Source: Patescibacteria group bacterium (GTDB lineage Bacteria > Patescibacteriota > Patescibacteriia > UBA2591 > CALHIP01). Taken from it: a DNA stretch of 55,814 nucleotides. Below, piece after piece: positions 50,630-55,814 of the stretch. The translations under genes and the position numbers were made by a program. Position 1 is the first letter of the stretch, and every line of letters begins with the position of its first letter. The notes beneath the pieces were generated by a model that saw nothing but the letters and a program-made list of their open reading frames with translations, did no database searches and was not told the origin of the DNA. The stretch spans positions 1 to 55,814 of the forward strand of contig JAOACJ010000011.1 of assembly GCA_026417895.1 (NCBI GenBank), in the 5' to 3' direction.

Positions 50630-51384
50630 TATCCCCGAATTTCAAACTTCTTAAAATAACCTTTTATTTTTTGGCCAATTTTTTCTAAATCGTTCTTTGT
50701 TAGAAATTTCATTTTGGCTAGTGACGGATTAATTAAACTGTCAATTGGTTGAAAAATTTGTAAGGCATATCTTTTTGCTCCTTTCAATTCTTTGGCTATG
50801 GTTAAAATATCTTTTTCAGAAAGCAGGGGGGCAACCGTTGTCCGAAATTCATAATCAAGACCAGAATTTTTAATGATTTCCATACTCTTTTTTATTTTCG
50901 CCAAATCAACTTTTACGCCTGTCAGCTCTTCATATTTTGACATTTGACATTTGACGTTTGACGTTGAACCTAAAGGACTCTTAATGTCCATAGCCACGAA
51001 ATCAACTAATTTTTCTTTAATTAATTTTTCTAACAATTTTGGATTTGAGCCGTTTGTCTCTATACCTACACTGAATCCCATTTTTTTCACCTTTTTAATA
51101 AAATTTATTAAATCATTTTTTATTTTGTCATTTTTATTTTTTATTTCTCGCTCCGCGAGTGGCTCTCCGCCACTAATCATTACTCCGTCAATTAAACCTT
51201 TTCTTGATTTTAGGAAATTTAAAATTTTTTTCTCGGAAATTTTTGGTAGTTTCTGATAATTCAAAACAAGATCGCGATTATAACAAAAGGGGCACCGAAA
51301 ATTACAACCGGCGACAAAAAGAACAGCACAAATCTTGTTCGGCCATTCAATTAAAGAAACCTTTTTTAAGCCATAAAAATTCAT
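50629..51384 (-). CDS. Radical SAM activase of the NrdG/PflA type
   Basis: 251 residues: the 4Fe-4S motif CNFRCPFCYN (CxxxCxxC), ISGGEPL, ETNGSNP and VDFVAMDIKSPLGS. It resembles anaerobic ribonucleotide-reductase-activating proteins, which make a glycyl radical on NrdD; a partner NrdD is not in the window. Between KSPLGSTS and KYEELTG an insert NVKCQMS is encoded by 7-bp repeats. TATAAT lies 6 bases before the ATG, so the message should be leaderless. Confidence 0.82.
   Translation of the reverse strand: MNFYGLKKVSLIEWPNKICAVLFVAGCNFRCPFCYNRDLVLNYQKLPKISEKKILNFLKSRKGLIDGVMISGGEPLAEREIKNKNDKIKNDLINFIKKVKKMGFSVGIETNGSNPKLLEKLIKEKLVDFVAMDIKSPLGSTSNVKCQMSKYEELTGVKVDLAKIKKSMEIIKNSGLDYEFRTTVAPLLSEKDILTIAKELKGAKRYALQIFQPIDSLINPSLAKMKFLTKNDLEKIGQKIKGYFKKFEIRG
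50935..50969 (-). repeat. Five 7-bp repeats inside the radical SAM gene
   Basis: Plus strand TTTTGAC, ATTTGAC, ATTTGAC, GTTTGAC, GTTGAAC. On the coding strand GTCAAAN units, translated as NVKCQMS. The insert adds a cysteine that is not part of the cluster motif. Confidence 0.85.
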
Positions 51385-51390
51385 AGAAGA

Positions 51391-51396
51391 ATTATA
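51391..51396 (-). promoter_or_regulatory. -10 box for a leaderless radical SAM transcript
   Basis: TATAAT on the minus strand, six bases (TCTTCT) from the ATG at 51384. It lies just downstream of the terminator of the large surface-protein gene. The -35 region is weak. Confidence 0.55.
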
Positions 51397-51417
51397 ACAA
51401 AAATAAATGAAACCAAA

Positions 51418-51444
51418 ACCCGCCCCCTGAAAGGGGGGGCGGGT
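51418..51444 (-). terminator. Intrinsic terminator of the large surface-protein gene
   Basis: ACCCGCCCCC (51418-51427), loop, GGGGGCGGGT (51435-51444), a 10-bp GC-rich stem; on the minus strand it is followed by TTTTGGTTTCATTTATTTTTG. It is placed 21 bases after the stop codon. Confidence 0.88.
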
Positions 51445-51464
51445 CTGTTTATTTCAGAGATTAC

Positions 51465-54400
51465 TTATTGTTCTTTTATCTGACCCTCTTGTTCTTCTTC
51501 TTTTTTTCTTCGCCTTTTAATAGCGAGAAGAATTAAGAAGATTAAGACAAGAAGAGATAAAATCGTCAAAAGTATTCGCCAGAAAGAACCAGTCAAACTC
51601 TGCCACAAAGCAGCCAAACTACCAGTCGCGCCCAATGCTCCCGCTGCTGTTGCTGGAACACCACCCGGAACCGTCTCGCCACCAGTCACCCCCTCTGTTG
51701 CCGGCGTTATTTCCGGTCCAACTGGTGGTGGAGTTGGCGTAGGTGTTGGTGCTGGTGTTGGAGCCGGAGTAGGTCCTGGAGTTGGGGTTGGAGCTGGAGG
51801 TGCTGGGGGTGTTGGAGGTGTAGGAGGAGTCGACGGTGTTGGCGGTGTCTGTGTCAAAGTGGTAAAAACATACTCTGGACTAATGGCTAGCATTGGACCA
51901 CGAGAAACAATTCGGTAATAATAGGTGGTATTTGGTAATAACCCGCTTAAAACCAAACTGTGGAAGGTAACCATTGGATTAGTATCGGTTTCAGGTGTAT
52001 TATTGGCATAGCCAAACCTTGGCGGATTATTACCGGTATCATTCATATCTAAGTTATGAGGTTGACCTTCTTGAGAATAGATAATATAACTGGTGGCTGG
52101 ATAATTTGTCGTCCAACTAATTTGAACACTATTCGGTGTCAATAAATCAATTGTCATGTTCGAAATCGTTAACGGAATTAAACCACCATCGCCTCCGCCA
52201 CCAGGTGGAGGAAGTTGAGAAGTAGCTACATAATATGAAGCTTTTGTGGCCTGAAAAGTACAAAGACCATTGGTCACAAGACAAGTGGCCGGTGGCACAA
52301 TACCATCGTTCGTCCAATTATCAGTCCCAGAAACAGACCGAAGAATATTTAAGGTTTGTCCATCAAGGGTCGTCCCAACAAAAATGCTGATAGTGATGGC
52401 TGGATTAAATTCTAAGCCTAAATTTTCCAAACCCCATTTGAGTGCCCCTTCAATCACAACACCCGCACTCAAACCAGTTAATGAACCAGGGGTAACAGCC
52501 TCAGCCGTCAATAATCCACCATCTATGCTACCACCATCTTCCCGAGTAATAATTGTTCCTTTAGGTAATAAAATGGTACTAGTTCCGCCATCAACCGGGA
52601 TATCAATCGCTGAACTTTCTAAAACAAGGAGTGAAGTGGTAGAGGTAAATTCGCCATCGAGTGGGGCAAATTTGGTGCCTAATTTTTTCTCATAATAGAT
52701 ATTGCCAAAACCTTTAATTTCTTCTCCATTTTGTGAAACAAGAACTTCATAAGTACCATTGTGATCAGCGGGATAAGTTTGCTGCCAATTATCTGGCAAG
52801 ACTTCACTAATGATCCAAATGCCAAAATCAAAAGGATGGAAAATAAATTTAAATAACCCTTCTAAGTTGGTCAAAACAGTTTTAACCAAATCACCTTTAG
52901 TGGCTTTAATTTCCCAATTTTCCAGTGGTGGCTCGCCCTCATCCCATTGACCATTATTATTTCGGTCATACCACTTATAACCAGAAATTGAACTTGAGAG
53001 ATGTTCACACTGGCAAGTATTCAAATTACAAATATCAAGAGTATCTGGAACTTGATCGTCACAATTCGTATCCGTTTGGCAACCACCGCAGTCAATACTA
53101 CAAGTATGAGTTATTGTTTCGTCACCGATTGAACAGGTGCCACTTGGTTCCTGACATTTAGAAACAAATGGAGCTCGATAGTCGCAAGTAAAAGGATTAT
53201 TATCAGGATCATTGAAACAAGTATTAATACCAGGCAAATTATATTGAGAACAATCAACCTCTCTTCCTGACACACAGCTGGCGTTTTGACATAATTCTTG
53301 TCCATCACACCTTAAACCATTATCACAATCTAAAACAGTTTCTGTTTGCTTCTGACATTGATAATTTAGACAGATACCTTCGTCATGTTTTATTGCCGTT
53401 CCATCACAATAATCTTGATCTAAAGAATTGCAATCATCGTCAGTCTGGCATTTCGTACAAGCCGGGTCGTTATAAGAAATACGTGGCGCACCGCAGGAAT
53501 TATTAGTACAGGTACAATTTCCTTGGCAAGTGTTGGCAACATTATCATAATCATAATAATCATTGCCTACACAGCCATCAAATTGATTACAGTTCGTTTC
53601 GGCACAAGGATGAGTCGCGTCGCACTCAGCTTGACATCGCTCGACATCGCAAGTATGGGTTATTGTTTGATTGCCGATTGTGCACCTATCTGTCTCTTCA
53701 TCACAAACAGAGATAAAAGCATTTCTTGAATCCCAAGTAAAGTCAATGTTATCCGGGTTGTAAAAACACACGCCTATGGCTGAGATGTTATTGGCCGAAC
53801 AATCTATTGTTGTGCCGGCTTGACAATTACCGTTACCATCGCAGGTTTCATGTCCATTACAGTACAATCCGTCATCACAGGAAGTTTGGGCTGGTTGAAA
53901 AATATTAGCCGGACAATCGTTATTTACACCGTCACAATATTCAGCGAGATCGCAAATTCCTGAAGCTGGCCGGCATTCGGCTGTTGATTTCGCATCAGCC
54001 GGACAACTGGCGCTTAAACCAGTACAGGTTTCTGCCAGATCACATTGACCTTGAGACGCTCGGCAAACTGTTTGAGACGATTTAAATTGACAGGTTGAAG
54101 AATCGCAACAAGTATCAAAGGGTGATTCACATTGTTCGCCTGATTCCAAAATTCCGTTGCCACAGACTGGTGCAGGAGTAGTAGTATAATAAACTTTCAC
54201 CTGAAGTTGATCTATATACAAAATTGGTTGACCCTGACCACCGACCGCTGTCGCATCAAGTTTTATTCTAAAATTATTATTAGTAAACTCGTTAGACGAC
54301 CAAGTTCTCCCCCAAGTATCAGTTGATCCGCCAAAAATACGAGTCGCCTCATTATTCTCACCGACGGGAAGATCAGTAGTTTTCGTGGCAGTATAATTAG

Positions 54401-55256
54401 TCCCGCCATTCCAAGAAAGAGAAATTTCTGCTCGTCTTAAACTAGTAGTATACCCTTCCAGGGCAACAGCAATTCCGTTAATTGTCGCGCCAGCAGGTAT
54501 AGCTGGGATATTGAAATTGTAATACTGAACAACATCGTTTTGATTATTAGCTGATGCCCGCTGATTATCAGAGATATAAACATCTTCAGGATTACTCCAA
54601 CCGTCATTAATATAAGCACTTGGTACGTACCATCCACTGTAATAAATTGTTATTCTAATATGGTCTATCTTCGCCTTTATTTTACCTCCTTTGGTGGTTT
54701 CTTTCTTAGCAGAAAAAACAAAGCCAAAATTTGGATTATTAATATCATCTTTTGTCCACGTTAATCCCCATAAATCATTTTCTGAGCCATAAGAAACATA
54801 GATTTCATTTTTCTCCCAAAAATTTGTCTTTGCCTTATTATCACCGCTTATTATTCCGTCTTTAACAATTCTTGCTGAATAATCTTTTATGTGATTATCG
54901 TCTTCGGCGCTTCTTTCTACCTCAACTTTAATTCCGTTGATTATTGATCCGTCGGGAATATTAAAATTAAAACCAGTGACTTTAAGATAGTGACTAACTT
55001 CGTTATTATTTAGCTCAGCTTCAGCTTTTTGATTGTCAGAAGTTTTCACTTTCTCAGGATACGACCAATTTATTGTGCCTACCGTACTCTCATTAGTAAA
55101 ACTCGAACCATTGTTTGGCCCGACCGTAGCAGCTAAAGCGGTTTTCGGTAAAACAAAAAGCCCAACTAAAAACAACTGGACAAAAATAAGGTTAAAAATA
55201 GTAAAACTAGTTATGACCTTTTTAAAAAAATAAAAAACGGTTGACGAATTTTGCAT
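51465..55256 (-). CDS. Large membrane-anchored surface protein with disintegrin-like cysteine-rich region
   Basis: 1263 residues. Order: signal peptide (about 1-43); two related beta-sandwich modules (about 44-210 and 211-355, each ending in a ...I.VYY strand); a cysteine-rich region (about 360-775) opening with [20 protein letters not shown] and containing CDLAETC and CDLAEYC motifs like ADAM disintegrin domains, then two copies of a longer Cys module (each with GNQTITHTC or GDETITHTC); an SdrD/Cna-B-like domain ([20 protein letters not shown]); a fibronectin-type domain; a Pro/Thr-rich stalk; a C-terminal transmembrane helix and a basic tail. Likely a cell-wall-spanning adhesin; the binding partner is unknown. 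Confidence 0.85.
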   Translation of the reverse strand: MQNSSTVFYFFKKVITSFTIFNLIFVQLFLVGLFVLPKTALAATVGPNNGSSFTNESTVGTINWSYPEKVKTSDNQKAEAELNNNEVSHYLKVTGFNFNIPDGSIINGIKVEVERSAEDDNHIKDYSARIVKDGIISGDNKAKTNFWEKNEIYVSYGSENDLWGLTWTKDDINNPNFGFVFSAKKETTKGGKIKAKIDHIRITIYYSGWYVPSAYINDGWSNPEDVYISDNQRASANNQNDVVQYYNFNIPAIPAGATINGIAVALEGYTTSLRRAEISLSWNGGTNYTATKTTDLPVGENNEATRIFGGSTDTWGRTWSSNEFTNNNFRIKLDATAVGGQGQPILYIDQLQVKVYYTTTPAPVCGNGILESGEQCESPFDTCCDSSTCQFKSSQTVCRASQGQCDLAETCTGLSASCPADAKSTAECRPASGICDLAEYCDGVNNDCPANIFQPAQTSCDDGLYCNGHETCDGNGNCQAGTTIDCSANNISAIGVCFYNPDNIDFTWDSRNAFISVCDEETDRCTIGNQTITHTCDVERCQAECDATHPCAETNCNQFDGCVGNDYYDYDNVANTCQGNCTCTNNSCGAPRISYNDPACTKCQTDDDCNSLDQDYCDGTAIKHDEGICLNYQCQKQTETVLDCDNGLRCDGQELCQNASCVSGREVDCSQYNLPGINTCFNDPDNNPFTCDYRAPFVSKCQEPSGTCSIGDETITHTCSIDCGGCQTDTNCDDQVPDTLDICNLNTCQCEHLSSSISGYKWYDRNNNGQWDEGEPPLENWEIKATKGDLVKTVLTNLEGLFKFIFHPFDFGIWIISEVLPDNWQQTYPADHNGTYEVLVSQNGEEIKGFGNIYYEKKLGTKFAPLDGEFTSTTSLLVLESSAIDIPVDGGTSTILLPKGTIITREDGGSIDGGLLTAEAVTPGSLTGLSAGVVIEGALKWGLENLGLEFNPAITISIFVGTTLDGQTLNILRSVSGTDNWTNDGIVPPATCLVTNGLCTFQATKASYYVATSQLPPPGGGGDGGLIPLTISNMTIDLLTPNSVQISWTTNYPATSYIIYSQEGQPHNLDMNDTGNNPPRFGYANNTPETDTNPMVTFHSLVLSGLLPNTTYYYRIVSRGPMLAISPEYVFTTLTQTPPTPSTPPTPPTPPAPPAPTPTPGPTPAPTPAPTPTPTPPPVGPEITPATEGVTGGETVPGGVPATAAGALGATGSLAALWQSLTGSFWRILLTILSLLVLIFLILLAIKRRRKKEEEQEGQIKEQ

Positions 55257-55422
55257 GTTGTTTTCATAAAATAAAGTGGTTATGATAATTTGTGTATATT
55301 AAGTAATAGACTTATTATAAAAGAACCTTAAAAAATGTTAAGTTGATTTATACACAGGTGATAAGTTATAAATAATTTTTGACTAAAAATTAAATTTAGG
55401 TTAAAATGAATTAAAGGTCGGG

Positions 55423-55441
55423 TAAGATTAACTTAATCTTA
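55423..55441 (+). promoter_or_regulatory. Inverted repeat just upstream of the final gene
   Basis: TAAGATTA, ACT, TAATCTTA: a perfect 8-bp inverted repeat ending 8 bases before the ATG at 55450. It may be an operator or a hairpin hiding the start site. The preceding 160 bases separate two divergent surface-protein genes and probably hold both promoters; TATAAT-like boxes occur but none is decisive. Confidence 0.45.
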
Positions 55442-55449
55442 AAAATTTT

Positions 55450-55814
55450 ATGAAGAGAAAATTTTTGATTGTCTTATTCTCTTTGTTTTTGTCTTTAACG
55501 CTTACCCCTTTAGTTTTAGCCGAAGAAAATGTCACCAATACTCCGCCGGCGACCAATCAAACACAATTTGATCCGGTCTGCATCCAAAATGCCATTGAAA
55601 AAAGAGAGGGTGCTATTATCGCCGCTTATGAAAAAAAATCAAATGCCATTAAGACCGCCCTTGAGCAAAGAAAAAATGCTTTAAAAGAAGCTTGGACAAA
55701 AACAACGATTCGTGAAAGAGTACAAGCTCGTCATCAGGCTTGGAAAAATTTTCGTCAGGCTCGCTGGACAGCCCAAAAAACCTATCATACCGAGGTGAAA
55801 AATGCTTGGAAAAC
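55450..55814 (+). CDS. Secreted helical protein, N-terminal part (runs off the window)
   Basis: 121 codons are visible from ATG to the window end. A signal peptide (MKRKFLIVLFSLFLSLTLTP, cleavage near VLAEE) is followed by CIQNAIEKREGAIIAAYEKK and a long charged helical stretch with repeated Ala/Lys/Trp (KEAWTK, HQAWKN, ARWTAQ). Secreted proteins with this start are common in Parcubacteria genomes and have no known role. No Shine-Dalgarno; a palindrome lies just upstream. Confidence 0.75.
   Translation, partial: MKRKFLIVLFSLFLSLTLTPLVLAEENVTNTPPATNQTQFDPVCIQNAIEKREGAIIAAYEKKSNAIKTALEQRKNALKEAWTKTTIRERVQARHQAWKNFRQARWTAQKTYHTEVKNAWK

Overview
The window is AT-rich bacterial chromosome, almost fully coding, most likely from a member of the Candidate Phyla Radiation (Patescibacteria, Parcubacteria-like). 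This rests on gene content: an S10-spc ribosomal protein cluster with no L30 gene between S5 and L15, a type Z S14, a cysteine-rich insert in EF-Tu, a DUF5667 protein beside an ECF sigma factor, a ComEC split into two genes, and several small membrane or surface proteins without clear homologs. TGA is used as an ordinary stop, so the glycine-recoding lineages (SR1, Gracilibacteria) are unlikely. No rRNA genes, CRISPR arrays, phage genes or transposases were found. There are three tRNAs: Pro-CGG, Lys-TTT and Pro-GGG.

Layout. 1-7744 (minus): the RarA ATPase, a presenilin-like GxGD intramembrane protease, a Nudix hydrolase, two unknown proteins, a catalytically dead HtrA-like PDZ protein, an ECF sigma factor, a one-gene insertion (four-helix-bundle protein bracketed by 7-bp repeat arrays), a DUF5667 membrane protein and the start of a secreted surface protein. 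I read the lower part as an envelope-sensing sigma/anti-sigma module. 7796-20853: a small membrane protein with a strong promoter, tRNA-Pro, then a minus-strand series of housekeeping genes (mutM, MBL hydrolase, nnrD, SDR, Mth938-like, aspS, asnS, SIMPL protein, Ca/Na antiporter, YkuK-like, rsmE, histone-deacetylase-like, GH1 glycosidase, tRNA-Lys). 20944-22332: dnaB (plus). 22394-40863 (minus): the translation block. It opens with rpsL-rpsG-fusA under a near-consensus promoter, continues with tuf-rpsJ (own promoter), then rplC through rplO, secY, a nucleotide kinase, adk, map, a MraY/WecA-like transferase and rplU. 40909-44280: site-2 protease, rpmB overlapping tRNA-Pro, a PHP phosphoesterase, a CDP-alcohol phosphotransferase and an unusual adenylate-kinase-like protein. 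44300-50219: split ComEC, a VanZ-like protein, an RF2 lacking domain 1, a non-canonical small-ORF locus, and an active HtrA. 50288-55256: an MGMT-like protein, an NrdG-like radical SAM protein and a 1263-residue anchored surface protein with a disintegrin-like cysteine-rich region. 55450-55814: the start of another secreted protein.

Three patterns run across the window. First, arrays with a 7-bp period recur at gene ends, in linkers and in loops, and are translated as peptide tails or inserts in L15, L3, HtrA, NrdG and the MGMT protein. Second, two hairpin-terminator elements share a GTGTTAACAC palindrome and similar layout (8109-8228 and 48691-48819). Third, several promoters have a -10 box so close to the ATG that leaderless or near-leaderless transcripts are expected (rpsL, nrdG-like, ykuK-like, prfB), while other genes carry GGAGG-type ribosome binding sites.
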